The translations under genes and the position numbers were made by a program. From assembly GCA_037131735.1 (NCBI GenBank), contig JBAXQM010000005.1:73998-137997 (forward strand): a DNA stretch of 64,000 nt, given 5' to 3'. This document shows positions 43,082-53,047 of this stretch, piece after piece (position 1 is the first letter of the stretch; each line of letters opens with the position of its first letter). Below the pieces are notes generated by a model. That model was not told where the DNA came from and did not search any database. It saw nothing but the letters and a program-made list of their open reading frames with translations. The DNA is from CAIUPE01 sp037131735. Its GTDB lineage: Bacteria; Pseudomonadota; Alphaproteobacteria; Rhizobiales; Beijerinckiaceae.

Positions 43082-43957
43082 ATGCGCCACGCCGAAACCG
43101 TCATCACGAGGGCTTCGACCCGCATCGTGCTTCCTTTGATCGCCGTCTTGGCGCTTTTGCCACTTGGTGCGTGCGATACGCTTAATCCGTTCGATAAAGG
43201 TGAAGTCTATAAGCCTGAAGTGAAGCCTGATCTTCCGGCTGAAAAACTTTACAACGAAGGTCTTGCCGCTGTTGAAGCACGTGACTTTGAAAAGGCGAAT
43301 AAGCAATTCAAAGAGCTCGACAAGGTTTATCCTTATTCGCAATGGTCGAAGAAGGCACTTTTGATGCAGACCTTCTCGCATTATTCGCTGAAAGAATTTG
43401 AAGAAGCAGCATCCTCAGGCAAGCGCTATCTGCAACTTTATCCGGCGGATCCCGATGCGGCCTATGCTGCCTATCTGATTGCGAGCTCTTACTATGATGT
43501 TGTGCTCGATATCACCCGTGATCAGGAGCGTGCAGAGAAGGCGCTTATGGCATTCATGGAAGTTGTGCAGCGCTGGCCAAAATCCGATTACGCCAAAGAT
43601 GCCAAATTCAAAATTAGCGTTTTGCGCGACCAGATTGCGGGACGCGAGATGGATGTTGGCCGCTACTATCTCAACAAGCGGAACTTCACCGCCGCAATCA
43701 ACCGGTTCCGTATTGTCGTTTCGCAATATCAGACGACCAATCAGGTTGAAGAAGCGTTGGCCCGTTTGACCGAAGCCTATCTGGCGCTCGGCATCGTCAA
43801 TGAGGCGGAAACCGCTGCCGCGGTGCTCGGCCATAACTTCCCGGAAAGCCAGTGGTACAAGGACACCTACGCGCTTTTGCAGAATAAAGGCGTCGAGCCG
43901 AGGGAAAATCAGGATTCCTGGATCTCGAAGGCGTTTAAGGCCGTGAAGATCTTCTGA
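43082..43957 (+). CDS. bamD: Outer membrane protein assembly factor BamD (ComL)
   Basis: A 291-residue lipoprotein with a signal peptide and lipobox LGAC (lipidated C31). Residues about 50-270 form TPR-like helical repeats: AEKLYNEGLAAVEARDFEKANKQF and KALLMQTFSHYSLKEFEEAASSG are the first two units (first residues AEKLYNEG and KALLMQTF). BamD works with BamA to insert outer membrane beta-barrels. GGGGGAG lies 12 bases before ATG 43082 but only six before TTG 43076; the TTG start would add two residues and cannot be excluded. Confidence 0.93.
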   Translation: MRHAETVITRASTRIVLPLIAVLALLPLGACDTLNPFDKGEVYKPEVKPDLPAEKLYNEGLAAVEARDFEKANKQFKELDKVYPYSQWSKKALLMQTFSHYSLKEFEEAASSGKRYLQLYPADPDAAYAAYLIASSYYDVVLDITRDQERAEKALMAFMEVVQRWPKSDYAKDAKFKISVLRDQIAGREMDVGRYYLNKRNFTAAINRFRIVVSQYQTTNQVEEALARLTEAYLALGIVNEAETAAAVLGHNFPESQWYKDTYALLQNKGVEPRENQDSWISKAFKAVKIF

Positions 43958-44000
43958 TGGGGGCTTGCATCCCGGTGGCGCCTCGGCGTTTCATCGTCCT

Positions 44001-45671
44001 ATGCTGACTCATTTGTCCATCCGCGATATTGTTTTGATCGACCGCCTCGATTTGGCCTTCGAGAACGGCCTTGCTGTGCTCACCGGCGAGACGGGTGCCG
44101 GCAAATCGATCCTGCTTGATGCCTTTGCTTTGGCGCTCGGCGCGCGCGGTGATGGGTCGCTCGTGCGGCAAGGCGAAGCGCAAGGGCAGGTGACGGCCGT
44201 CTTCCAACCTGCCGATAAACATCCGGTCTTTGCAGTGCTTGCTGAGCAAGCGATTGCGCATGAAGGCGAGATCATTTTGCGCCGTGTACAAATGGCTGAT
44301 GGCAAAACGCGCGCGCTTGTGAATGATCAACCGGTGAGCGTGCAAAGTCTGCGCGCCATTGGAACAAGTCTTGTTGAAATTCATGGTCAACATGATGACC
44401 GCGCGCTGGCTGATCCTGCGAGCCATCGCGCCATTCTCGATTCCTTTGCCGGCATTGAAAAAGAAATTTCAGCTTTGAGAAAATGCCATCAGTCATGGCA
44501 TGAGGCGCGTGAAACATTGCGCGTGCATCAAGAGCGCCTCGATACCGCGCGCAAAGAAGCGGATTACCTGCGTCATGCGTGCGATGAACTCTCCACGCTT
44601 GCACCGGAAGAGGGCGAAGAAACAAAACTGGCGGACCGCCGCCAAGCGATGATGGCGGCTGAAAAAGCGAGTGGCGAAATTCGCGAAGCCCTCGATACAG
44701 TGGGGGGACATTCATCACCCATTCCGACATTGATTTCGGTCCAGCGACGGTTTGAACGACGCGGCACAGAAACAGACGCGTTGCTTGGTCCGGCGATTAA
44801 GGCGCTCGCAACGGCGCTTGATGCGTTGGAGGAAACACGCTCGGCACTTGAAGCGGCAGAGCGCGCGGCCGATTTCGATCCGCGTGAATTGGAACGCGTG
44901 GAAGAGCGGCTTTTCGCCTTACGCGCGGCGTCACGCAAATATCATGTGCCGGTTGATCAGCTCGCGGCCTTGGCCGAGCGTTTCGCTGCTGATGTTGAGT
45001 CACTTGATCAAGGCGAGTCGTCCTTGGTTAAACTTGAAGCGGCATTGAAAGAGGCTGAACTTCGCTACATTGCGGCTGCTGAAATCGTTTCCAAAAAACG
45101 CGCGAAAGCGGCGGCGGAATTAGAGAAGGCCGTGATGGGTGAGTTGCCGCCTCTAAAACTTGAGCGCGCGAAATTCATTGTGGCGCTTGAGCGTGATGAA
45201 GCCGCGCGCGGACCCGATGGATTTGATCATGTGGAATTCTGGGTCGAGACGAATCCGGGTTCACGTCCGGGTCCGATGATGAAAGTTGCCTCTGGCGGGG
45301 AATTGTCTCGGTTCATGCTGGCACTCAAAGTGTCTCTTGCCGATCGTGGCTCAGCCCCAACGCTTGTCTTTGATGAAATTGATACCGGTGTCGGCGGCGC
45401 GGTGGCCGATGCGATTGGGCAACGTCTCTCGCGGTTAGCGAAAAAAGTGCAAGTGCTTTCGGTGACGCATGCGCCGCAAGTCGCTGCGCGCGCCTCGACT
45501 CATTTCCTGATTGCTAAAGGTGAAGCCGGTAAGGGCAAACGCATCGCCACAAGGGTGGTGACGATTGATGAAGCGCATCGCCGCGAAGAAATTGCCCGCA
45601 TGTTGTCAGGCGCCGAGATTACGGACGAAGCGCGCGCGGCGGCAAAGAAGTTGATTGAGGCGGCAAAATGA
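44001..45671 (+). CDS. recN: DNA repair protein RecN
   Basis: A 556-residue SMC-like ATPase for double-strand break repair. N-terminal LTHLSIRDIVLIDRL and Walker A LTGETGAGKSIL (29-36); LVEIHGQHDDRAL; a central coiled coil (about 150-360, rich in Glu/Arg/Ala); then ASGGELSRFMLALK signature and LVFDEIDTGVGGAVADAIG Walker B, and QVLSVTHAPQVAA. ATG 44001 is preferred over a TTG 12 codons upstream because family members begin with M-L-x-x-L-x-I. It follows bamD by 43 bases and overlaps ligA by four. Confidence 0.96.
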   Translation: MLTHLSIRDIVLIDRLDLAFENGLAVLTGETGAGKSILLDAFALALGARGDGSLVRQGEAQGQVTAVFQPADKHPVFAVLAEQAIAHEGEIILRRVQMADGKTRALVNDQPVSVQSLRAIGTSLVEIHGQHDDRALADPASHRAILDSFAGIEKEISALRKCHQSWHEARETLRVHQERLDTARKEADYLRHACDELSTLAPEEGEETKLADRRQAMMAAEKASGEIREALDTVGGHSSPIPTLISVQRRFERRGTETDALLGPAIKALATALDALEETRSALEAAERAADFDPRELERVEERLFALRAASRKYHVPVDQLAALAERFAADVESLDQGESSLVKLEAALKEAELRYIAAAEIVSKKRAKAAAELEKAVMGELPPLKLERAKFIVALERDEAARGPDGFDHVEFWVETNPGSRPGPMMKVASGGELSRFMLALKVSLADRGSAPTLVFDEIDTGVGGAVADAIGQRLSRLAKKVQVLSVTHAPQVAARASTHFLIAKGEAGKGKRIATRVVTIDEAHRREEIARMLSGAEITDEARAAAKKLIEAAK

Positions 45672-47791
45672 AAAAGCCGCATGATCCCTTGCGCGCTTTA
45701 GATGTCGAAAAACTAACCCCGCTTGAAGCGCGGATGGAATGGCAGTCGCTTGGCGATGAAATTGCGCAGCATGATGTGCGCTATCATCAGGAAGACCAAC
45801 CGACAATCTCGGATGCTACCTATGATGCGTTGCGCCGTCGTTATGACGCGATCATGTTGGCTTTTCCGGAATTGCAAAAAGAAGCCTCGCCTTTAACCCG
45901 CGTGGGCGCAAAGCCATCTGAAAAATTTTCCAAAGTGAAGCATGCGGTGCCGATGTTGTCATTGGCCAATACATTTTCGGATGAAGAGTTGTCCGATTTT
46001 GTAGAACGCGTAAGACGTTTTCTTGATTGGCCTTCGTTGCGCGAATTGGCGTTCACAGCAGAGCCGAAAATTGACGGGCTTTCCTGCTCGTTACGTTTTG
46101 AAAAAGGTGTGTTGACGGTTGCTGCCACACGCGGCGATGGCGAAGAAGGTGAAGATGTCACCACCAATGTGCGCACGATTCACGAGATACCACATAGGCT
46201 TCACGGGCCGGTACCCGATGTGATTGAAATTCGCGGTGAGATTTATATGGCCACCGCTGATTTTCTAAAGCTCAATGAGCGTCAGGAGAAAGAGGGAAAG
46301 CCTGCTTTTGCCAATCCGCGTAACGCTGCCGCGGGATCACTGCGCCAACTTGATTCACAGATCACAGCGCAAAGACCACTCAGATTTTTTGCCTATACAT
46401 GGGGGCAGATTGACGGAGCGACTCCGGCTGATACGCAGAGTGGCATGGTCACGGCCTTTCATAAAATGGGCTTGCCGACCAATCCGCTCACTAAGCGGTG
46501 CGCCACGCTTCAAGCTATGATTGATCATTACCGTATGATCGAGGAACGGCGCGCCACTTTGGGCTATGATATTGATGGCGTTGTTTACAAAGTTGATGAT
46601 CTCGCGTTGCAAGCGCGTTTGGGCTTTATCTCGCGTTCGCCGCGTTGGGCAACCGCACGCAAATTCCCTGCAGAGAAAGCCACAACCTTATTGCTCGATA
46701 TCGATATTCAAGTCGGGCGCACAGGCGCTTTGACTCCCGTTGCGAAATTACAACCCGTTTCGGTGGGCGGTGTGGTTGTCTCCAATGCGACATTGCATAA
46801 TGAAGACGAAATCGCGCGTAAGGATATTCGGATCGGTGATACGGTTGTTATTCAACGCGCAGGCGATGTGATCCCGCAAATTGTTTCGGTTGTTGAAGAG
46901 AAGCGTAAACACGGAGCCAAGCCCTTTGTGTTTCCTGATCATTGTCCGGCCTGTGGCAGCCATGCGGTGCGCGAGAATGATCCGAAATCGGGAGAACCGG
47001 AAGCCGTGCGCCGCTGTACCGCGGGTCTTATCTGTCCTGCACAAGCGACGGAGCGTCTCAAACATTTTGCCTCGCGCAATGCGTTTGACATTGAAGGTTT
47101 AGGCGACAAGCAAATTGAAGGCTTTTTCATTGACGGTCTTATCACGCGTCCGCGCGATATCTTTACGCTTGAAGCGCGCGATGCACGGTCATTGAAGAAA
47201 CTCAAAGACCGCGAAGGTTTTGGCGCGGTCTCGGTTAAAAATCTATTTGACGCGATTGCGACACGAAAGACTGTCTCGCTCAATCGGTTCATTTTTGCGC
47301 TGGGTATTCGGCATGTTGGCGAAACAACAGCGAAGCAGCTCGCGCGGCATTTTGGTTCCATTGAAAAATTGCGCGACCTTGCGGTGAAGGCCGGCCATGA
47401 TGGTGTCCGCGCGCGTGAAGAGCTCGAAGCCATCGACGGGATCGGGCCGATTGTTGCAGGCTCAATCGTTGATTTCTTCGCCGAAGCGCATAATCGCGAA
47501 GAGCTTGCTGCCTTGCTTGATCATGTCACGCCGGAGGCGATGGAAGCGGTTGAAGCCTCAAGCCCCGTATCCGGTAAAACGATTGTCTTTACCGGATCGC
47601 TTGAGAAAATGACTCGTGAAGAAGCGAAAGCCATGGCCGAGCGTTTGGGCGCGAAAGTGTCAGGCTCAGTCTCAAAGAAGACGGATCTTCTTGTTGCTGG
47701 TCCCGGTGCGGGCTCGAAGCTCGACGACGCGCGCAAGCACGGCGTTGAAGTTATTGACGAAGACGAATGGTTTCGTCGCGTCGGATCGTAA
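45668..47791 (+). CDS. ligA: NAD-dependent DNA ligase
   Basis: A 707-residue ligase that seals nicks in replication and repair. Adenylation domain with the nucleophile K134 in AEPKIDGLSCSL; RGDGEEGEDVTTNVRTI; NPRNAAAGSLRQLD; OB fold with VGRTGALTPVAKL; zinc finger with CPACGSH and a later CTAGLICPAQ; HhH repeats (NRFIFALGIRHVGETTAKQL); C-terminal BRCT domain (VFTGSLEKMTREEAKA). It overlaps recN by four bases. The stop is directly against the stop of the convergent aminopeptidase. Confidence 0.97.
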   Translation: MKKPHDPLRALDVEKLTPLEARMEWQSLGDEIAQHDVRYHQEDQPTISDATYDALRRRYDAIMLAFPELQKEASPLTRVGAKPSEKFSKVKHAVPMLSLANTFSDEELSDFVERVRRFLDWPSLRELAFTAEPKIDGLSCSLRFEKGVLTVAATRGDGEEGEDVTTNVRTIHEIPHRLHGPVPDVIEIRGEIYMATADFLKLNERQEKEGKPAFANPRNAAAGSLRQLDSQITAQRPLRFFAYTWGQIDGATPADTQSGMVTAFHKMGLPTNPLTKRCATLQAMIDHYRMIEERRATLGYDIDGVVYKVDDLALQARLGFISRSPRWATARKFPAEKATTLLLDIDIQVGRTGALTPVAKLQPVSVGGVVVSNATLHNEDEIARKDIRIGDTVVIQRAGDVIPQIVSVVEEKRKHGAKPFVFPDHCPACGSHAVRENDPKSGEPEAVRRCTAGLICPAQATERLKHFASRNAFDIEGLGDKQIEGFFIDGLITRPRDIFTLEARDARSLKKLKDREGFGAVSVKNLFDAIATRKTVSLNRFIFALGIRHVGETTAKQLARHFGSIEKLRDLAVKAGHDGVRAREELEAIDGIGPIVAGSIVDFFAEAHNREELAALLDHVTPEAMEAVEASSPVSGKTIVFTGSLEKMTREEAKAMAERLGAKVSGSVSKKTDLLVAGPGAGSKLDDARKHGVEVIDEDEWFRRVGS

Positions 47792-49612
47792 TCAGATCGC
47801 GCGAGTGGCGTGATTGAGCCAGCTCTTCGTTTCCTCATCACAATAGGGCGAGACAATCGAGCGTGTCTTCGCGTGATAGGCGTTGAGCCAAGCGCGTTCC
47901 GCGTCAGTGAGAAGCGATACTTCGACAAGATTCAAATCAATCGGCGCAAAGCTGAGCGTTTCAAAGCCGAACATTTCACGTTCGGCATTTTTGATGTCAC
48001 GCTTTTCGACGAGGATCAGATTTTCGATGCGGATACCCCAATGACCCGCTTTATAAAAACCCGGTTCATTGGAGAGCATCATGCCGACTTCAAGAGGCGT
48101 TACACCGATTTTGGCAATGCGTTGCGGGCCTTCATGCACGGAGAGATAAGAGCCGATCCCATGGCCTGTTCCATGATCAAAATCGAGTCCGATCTCCCAA
48201 AGCGGCTTACGCGCAAAAGAGTCGATCTGCGCGCCGGATGTGCCTTTCGGGAAAACGGCGGTATCGATGCCGATATGACCTTTGAGCACGCGCGTGAAGC
48301 GATCTTTCATTTCATCGGTCGCAGGTCCCACAGCAATCGTGCGGGTGATATCGGTTGTGCCGTCTTCATATTGTGCGCCGGAATCGATAAGGAAAATTCC
48401 CTTTTCGATTTTACGGTTTGATTCCACCGAGACTTTGTAATGCGGAATGGCGGCATTGGGTCCGGCCCCCGCAATCGAGGGGAACGAGACGTCTTTCAAA
48501 AGGCCCGTATCACGGCGGCATTCTTCAAGTTTTTCTGTTGCGCTGATTTCAGTGAGATGGCCCTTAATGGCCTCGCGATCAAACCAGGCAAGGAATTTCG
48601 ACATCGCGGCACCATCGCGTGCATGTGCGGCGCGCGAGCCTTCAATCTCCGCTTTGTTTTTAACAGCCTTCATGAGCGCAACGAAGTCTGTGCCAACATC
48701 GGCGATGCCGCCCGTGCTTTCAACTTTGCGCACAAGACGTGTTGCCGCCGTTGCGCCATCAAAGCGCACACGGGCTTTCGCTTTGCCAAGCTTTTCGAGC
48801 GAGAGATCAAGCGCAGAGGGTTCAGCAATATCGGCGAGATTGGCAACCTCATCACGCACGATATTTGAAAATTTACGCCCATCCATAAAGAGCCCAGGTT
48901 TGCCATTTTGTGGCACAATCGCAAAGCCGAGCGGCAAGGGCGTGTGGCCGACATCGCCCCCGCGAATATTGAAAATCCACGCCACCGCATGGGCATCGGT
49001 AATCACAACCGCATCCGATTTCATGTCGGCGAGTTTCGATTGAATGCGCTTTATCTTTTCATTCGCATCTTCACCGGCATAAGCGGGTTTATGAAGCGCT
49101 ACTGGCGCAAGCGGCACCGGCGGACGATCAGCCCAGACACTATCGATCGGATTTGTTTCAACTGCAATCAATGAGGCACCAACAGACTTGCAGGCTTCAT
49201 CAAGCTTTTTGATGCCGTCATGCGTATGAAGCCAGGGATCAAAACCGATTTTCATTCCGGCTTTTACATTTTTCTTGATCCATTGCTCTGGCGGATGATC
49301 GATCAAATGTTCGGGGGCAAAGAGGGTCGCATCCACTTGTTCACGCACTTGCACGGTGTAGCGACCATCCACAAAAATGGCGGCTTTATCCGTAAGAACG
49401 ATGGCCATGCCCCAAGAGCCCGCGAAGCCTGTGAGCCACATCAACCGCTCTGAAGATGGTGGAACATATTCATTTTGATGTTCATCAGTGCGCGGCACGA
49501 CAAAGCCATCAAGACCGCGCTTTTTTAATTCCTCACGCAAGGCCATGAGATGCGGCGCGCCCTGTTGCGGTGTTGTTTTTTGTTCAAAACTTTGGAAAAT
49601 CGCGCCGGTCAT
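47792..49612 (-). CDS. M24B family Xaa-Pro aminopeptidase
   Basis: A 606-residue cytoplasmic metallopeptidase that removes an N-terminal residue before proline. Two creatinase-like N-terminal domains (LTGFAGSWGMAIVLTDKAAIFVDGRY; first residues LTGFAGSW) are followed by a pita-bread catalytic domain with metal ligands in LIDSGAQYEDGTTDITRTI (two Asp), HGTGHGIGSYL (His), SNEPGFY (Glu) and the late GIRIEN (Glu). The extra N-terminal domain is typical of the long APP1-like form. ATG 49612 has GAGGA seven bases upstream; longer readings run into prmA. Convergent with ligA. Confidence 0.93.
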   Translation of the reverse strand: MTGAIFQSFEQKTTPQQGAPHLMALREELKKRGLDGFVVPRTDEHQNEYVPPSSERLMWLTGFAGSWGMAIVLTDKAAIFVDGRYTVQVREQVDATLFAPEHLIDHPPEQWIKKNVKAGMKIGFDPWLHTHDGIKKLDEACKSVGASLIAVETNPIDSVWADRPPVPLAPVALHKPAYAGEDANEKIKRIQSKLADMKSDAVVITDAHAVAWIFNIRGGDVGHTPLPLGFAIVPQNGKPGLFMDGRKFSNIVRDEVANLADIAEPSALDLSLEKLGKAKARVRFDGATAATRLVRKVESTGGIADVGTDFVALMKAVKNKAEIEGSRAAHARDGAAMSKFLAWFDREAIKGHLTEISATEKLEECRRDTGLLKDVSFPSIAGAGPNAAIPHYKVSVESNRKIEKGIFLIDSGAQYEDGTTDITRTIAVGPATDEMKDRFTRVLKGHIGIDTAVFPKGTSGAQIDSFARKPLWEIGLDFDHGTGHGIGSYLSVHEGPQRIAKIGVTPLEVGMMLSNEPGFYKAGHWGIRIENLILVEKRDIKNAEREMFGFETLSFAPIDLNLVEVSLLTDAERAWLNAYHAKTRSIVSPYCDEETKSWLNHATRAI

Positions 49613-49637
49613 TAAATAGTCCTCGCAAAAAAGAAAT

Positions 49638-50561
49638 TTAGAAACGGGTGAGGGGATGGCCCGCAACACGATGCAGAAGCAACGCCGCCCAGCCTTCGAG
49701 ATCGATCCGCTTTTGGAGATGCCAGCCTTGTTGGCCATAAGCACTCACAACGCCTGGCACATCATGCGCAAGCAAACCGGAAAGAACGATATCGGCATCC
49801 GGTGACGCAATCCTTGCAATCGAAGGCGCAAGTCTAATCAAAGGCCGCGCAAGAATATTGGCAAAGACAAGATCATAATGGCGATGCATCATTAATGACG
49901 GATGCGAGACGCCTTTGGCCACAACGGGGCGTACATAGGCGCTGGCACGATTAAGCCGCGCATTGGAGAGCGCCGCTTCCACCGCAACCGGATCGATATC
50001 GCCTGAGGCCACAGGGGCACGCAACGCGCGCGCGGCGGCAATTGCCAGTACGCCTGTGCCCGTGCCGATATCAATGACATGGCGCGGACGCCGCCGCTTT
50101 AAAATATAATCGAGCATCAAGAGACAGCCGCGTGTCGTGCCGTGATGACCTGTACCAAAAGCGAGCGCGGCTTCAATCTCGATGCCAATGGCATTTTGCG
50201 CAATGCGATTGCGATCATGCGCGCCATGCACGCGGAAACGACCGGCATCCACAATCGAGAGTCCATCAAGCGAGGCTTTCACCCAGTCTTTTTCTGCAAG
50301 CGTTTCGAAGATCAATCCTTCCGCTGCTGCAGCGCTCACCGTCTCGCGGATCAGCGTGCGCATCGCGGCTTCATCGGGCGCGTCAGCAAAATAGACTTCG
50401 GTTTCCCAACGGGCTTCCGCTTCATTTTCGAATGCGGCGGCGGCCGTTTCATTAGGGTCGAATGTTTCCATGACGATATCAGCAACGGCGCGCGCGGTGC
50501 GCTCGTCTGAATTCAGCCGCATCAGATGGGTGGGGTTTTTGGGAGTAAGACCTTCAAGCAT
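49638..50561 (-). CDS. prmA: Ribosomal protein L11 methyltransferase
   Basis: A 307-residue enzyme that trimethylates ribosomal protein L11. A substrate-recognition N-terminal domain of about 120 residues is followed by a class I methyltransferase: FGTGHHGTTRGCLLML, motif I VIDIGTGTGVLAIAAA, ASGDIDPVAVEAA and LVFANILARPLIRLAP, all PrmA signatures. ATG 50561 has GAGGAC six bases upstream. It is 25 bases upstream of the aminopeptidase gene on the same strand and probably cotranscribed. Confidence 0.94.
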   Translation of the reverse strand: MLEGLTPKNPTHLMRLNSDERTARAVADIVMETFDPNETAAAAFENEAEARWETEVYFADAPDEAAMRTLIRETVSAAAAEGLIFETLAEKDWVKASLDGLSIVDAGRFRVHGAHDRNRIAQNAIGIEIEAALAFGTGHHGTTRGCLLMLDYILKRRRPRHVIDIGTGTGVLAIAAARALRAPVASGDIDPVAVEAALSNARLNRASAYVRPVVAKGVSHPSLMMHRHYDLVFANILARPLIRLAPSIARIASPDADIVLSGLLAHDVPGVVSAYGQQGWHLQKRIDLEGWAALLLHRVAGHPLTRF

Positions 50562-50584
50562 GATGTCCTCGTCTAGCATTCGAG

Positions 50585-50630
50585 GCGGGATGGGGAAAGG
50601 GTGGGCCCTTGCAGCTTTCCCCCATCCGGC
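50585..50630. repeat. Inverted repeat upstream of prmA
   Basis: GCGGGATGGGGAAAG (50585-50599) is complementary, with one mismatch and a one-base bulge, to CTTTCCCCCATCCGGC (50615-50630) in the divergent region between prmA and the hydratase gene. It may be an operator, a leader hairpin or a copy of a dispersed repeat. Confidence 0.45.
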
Positions 50631-50670
50631 CAAAATATGGGCTCGGCCCTGGCGAAGACGAGATTAAGTG

Positions 50671-51462
50671 ATGCTCCACGCGACACCTGAGGACAAAGAC
50701 GCCGCCGCGTTGCTCTGGCGCCATTGGCAGGCCAGCACGCGGATTGATGCCTTGCCGGAGACTTTGCGGCCGAGGGATCGCGCAGCGGGGTACCGAATCG
50801 GTGCCGCTGTGGCTGAGCAAGCGCGTCAGAAGGTCGTGGGATGGAAGATTGCCGCCACGAGCAAGGCGGGGCAGGCCCATATCAATGTCGATGGGCCTTT
50901 GGGCGGGCGGCTTTTATCGGACCGTATGATCGCGCCTCATCAGGCGGTAATACTCGGCGATAACATTATGAAGGTTGCCGAGGTCGAATTTGCCTTTCGC
51001 TTTGCGCACTGCTTGCCGCCCCGTGGAGCGGATTACTTTTATGATGAGGTGATGAACGCCGTTCAGAGCTTGCATCCGTCAATTGAGATTCCGGATTCAC
51101 GCTACAAGGATTTCACTTTAGTCGGCGCACCGAGCCTGATTGCCGATACCGCTTGCGCCTGTTGGTTGATGATTGGGGAAGCGTTTGATGAGTCATGGCG
51201 CGAGTTTGATCTCGCAGATCATGAAGTGCGCGCCTTGAAAGGTGATGAGATTGTAGCGACGGGCGCGGGGCGAGCCGCATTAGGTGACCCGCGCATTGCT
51301 TTGCATTGGCTTGTGAATGAAGCCGCCCGCTATGCCGAGGGCATTAAAGCCGGCGATATCGTCACCACAGGAACTTGCGTTGTGCCTGTGCCGATCAAGG
51401 TCGGTGATCATGTGATTGCAGATTACGGGACCTTGGGCCGGATGAGTATTTCCATCCGATAA
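50671..51462 (+). CDS. 2-keto-4-pentenoate hydratase family protein
   Basis: A 263-residue member of the fumarylacetoacetate-hydrolase-like fold (MhpD/2-oxo-hepta-3-ene-dioate hydratase group). AAGYRIGAAVAEQ, VVGWKIAATSKAGQ, the metal-binding E-x-E in VAEVEFAFRFA, HPSIEIPDSRYKDF and the LNWLVNE-like LHWLVNEAARY followed by GDIVTTGTC are family motifs. Members hydrate 2-hydroxy-2,4-dienoates in aromatic meta-cleavage. No other aromatic pathway genes are nearby, so the true substrate is uncertain. It is a single gene with a weak ribosome binding site; GTG 50668 is an alternative start. Confidence 0.82.
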   Translation: MLHATPEDKDAAALLWRHWQASTRIDALPETLRPRDRAAGYRIGAAVAEQARQKVVGWKIAATSKAGQAHINVDGPLGGRLLSDRMIAPHQAVILGDNIMKVAEVEFAFRFAHCLPPRGADYFYDEVMNAVQSLHPSIEIPDSRYKDFTLVGAPSLIADTACACWLMIGEAFDESWREFDLADHEVRALKGDEIVATGAGRAALGDPRIALHWLVNEAARYAEGIKAGDIVTTGTCVVPVPIKVGDHVIADYGTLGRMSISIR

Positions 51463-51472
51463 GGGTGCGGAC

Positions 51473-53047
51473 TTAGTGTCCGCCACCGGCACCGCTTGGT
51501 CCGCCTGCGCGTTTGATTGCGGGGAGAACGAGCAGCATCAAAAGAAACACAAAGGTCAGTACGAGGAATACATCGCCGAGTGCCAACACCAAGGCTTCGC
51601 GTCGTGCCATCATTGAAATTTGTTTTGTCGCGGCAAGCGCCGCGTTATCGCCCAACGCAGACAAGCCTTGCGTAATATTGGCAAGCGTTTCATCTGCCAC
51701 TTGCCGCCCCCACGCAATTTTTTCCCGCAAATGTTGGAGGTGAAAATCCCAGCGGTCATTGAGAAGCGAATTAATAAGCGCAAGACCCACGGCACCGCCA
51801 AGATTGCGCGTGAGATTGAAAAGACCCGAGGCGTTTTTCAATCGCTCAGGCGGGAGCGTTCCCAATGCGACATTGTTAATGGGCACCATGCAGAACATTA
51901 GCGATACGCCACGGAAAATTTGCGGCCAGATCAATTCATGAAAGCCCCACTCTTTCGTGAGTGTTGAAGCGAGAAAGGTTCCAATCGCAAATCCGAAAAT
52001 GCCGATGGCGAGCATGATCCGGGGATCAAGCTTTGCTGACAAGCGTCCGGCAAAAGGAGCGGTGAAAAACATCGCGACACCGGTGAGAAACATCGTCTCG
52101 CCAATTTCAAGCGATGTATATCCGCGCACGCGTGCAAGAAAGACAGGATAGAGATAGGTTAACCCGTAAAGCCCGATTCCGATTGTGAAAGACGCCAAAC
52201 AACCAGACGCAAAATTGCGATTTGAAAAGGCTTTAAGATCGACAATCGGAGTCGCTGCGGTAAAGGCGCGATAGAAAAAGATGAGGCTGCCGACAAGGCT
52301 TAAAACCGCGCACCAGAGAATGGCTTCGTCTTGAAACCAGTCTTTCGCGGGTCCTTCTTCCAGGACATATTCAAGGCCACCGAGTAAGGCGGCCATACCC
52401 GCAAGACCCCACCAGTCAAATGTTTTAAAGAGGCTCCAATTCGGCTTGTCGAAATCAATAAGAAACCATGCGGCCAATGTAACGCCAATGCCGGGAATGA
52501 CATTGACGAGAAAGAGCCAATGCCATGAAAAAAGATCCGTGAGATAACCGCCAGCAGTCGGTCCGATTGTAGGTGCTAATGTCGCGACAAGGCCAATGAT
52601 GGGCGAAACAATAGATTGCTTCTCGCGCGGAAAAATCGTGAAGGCGGCGGAGAAGACGGAAGGAATCATACCGCCACCAATGAAGCCCTGCAGCGCGCGC
52701 CAGAGTATCATCTCTTCAATGGATGAAGCTTGCGCGCACATCACGCTCATCAGCGTAAAGCCCGCCGCCGATGCGGCGAAGAGATAACGCGTGGAGACCA
52801 TACGGCCGAGAAAGCCAGAAAGCGGGATCATCACCACTTCAGCGATGAGATAAGCGGTTTGTACCCATGAGATTTCTTCGGCACTCGCCGAAAGGCCCGC
52901 TTGAATTTCAGCCAAAGACGCCGAGACGATCTGAATATCCAAAATCGCCATAAACATGCCGAACACCATACCGGTGAAGGCGATTACACGCCGCGCGGTT
53001 AAAACCGGTTGTGGCGGCCATCCTTGTGCCTGAGCGGGCGCGTTCAT
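51473..53047 (-). CDS. emrB: DHA2 family MFS multidrug exporter (EmrB-like)
   Basis: A 524-residue protein with 14 membrane helices. DHA2 motifs: FMAILDIQIVSASLAEIQAG, EEISWVQTAYLIAEVVMIPLSGF (key span WVQTAYLIAE), RALQGFIGGGMIPSVF, and PTIGPTAGGYLTDLFSWHWLF (key span GPTAGGYL, the motif C of drug antiporters). It overlaps the adaptor gene emrA by four bases (ATGA). Together with an outer membrane TolC protein, not seen here, the pair would extrude hydrophobic drugs. No regulator of the pair is in the window. Confidence 0.92.
   Translation of the reverse strand: MNAPAQAQGWPPQPVLTARRVIAFTGMVFGMFMAILDIQIVSASLAEIQAGLSASAEEISWVQTAYLIAEVVMIPLSGFLGRMVSTRYLFAASAAGFTLMSVMCAQASSIEEMILWRALQGFIGGGMIPSVFSAAFTIFPREKQSIVSPIIGLVATLAPTIGPTAGGYLTDLFSWHWLFLVNVIPGIGVTLAAWFLIDFDKPNWSLFKTFDWWGLAGMAALLGGLEYVLEEGPAKDWFQDEAILWCAVLSLVGSLIFFYRAFTAATPIVDLKAFSNRNFASGCLASFTIGIGLYGLTYLYPVFLARVRGYTSLEIGETMFLTGVAMFFTAPFAGRLSAKLDPRIMLAIGIFGFAIGTFLASTLTKEWGFHELIWPQIFRGVSLMFCMVPINNVALGTLPPERLKNASGLFNLTRNLGGAVGLALINSLLNDRWDFHLQHLREKIAWGRQVADETLANITQGLSALGDNAALAATKQISMMARREALVLALGDVFLVLTFVFLLMLLVLPAIKRAGGPSGAGGGH

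Noticed and set aside
49613..49744. Upstream extension of the M24 peptidase frame
   Set aside because: It overlaps the prmA coding end, and a good ribosome binding site supports ATG 49612.
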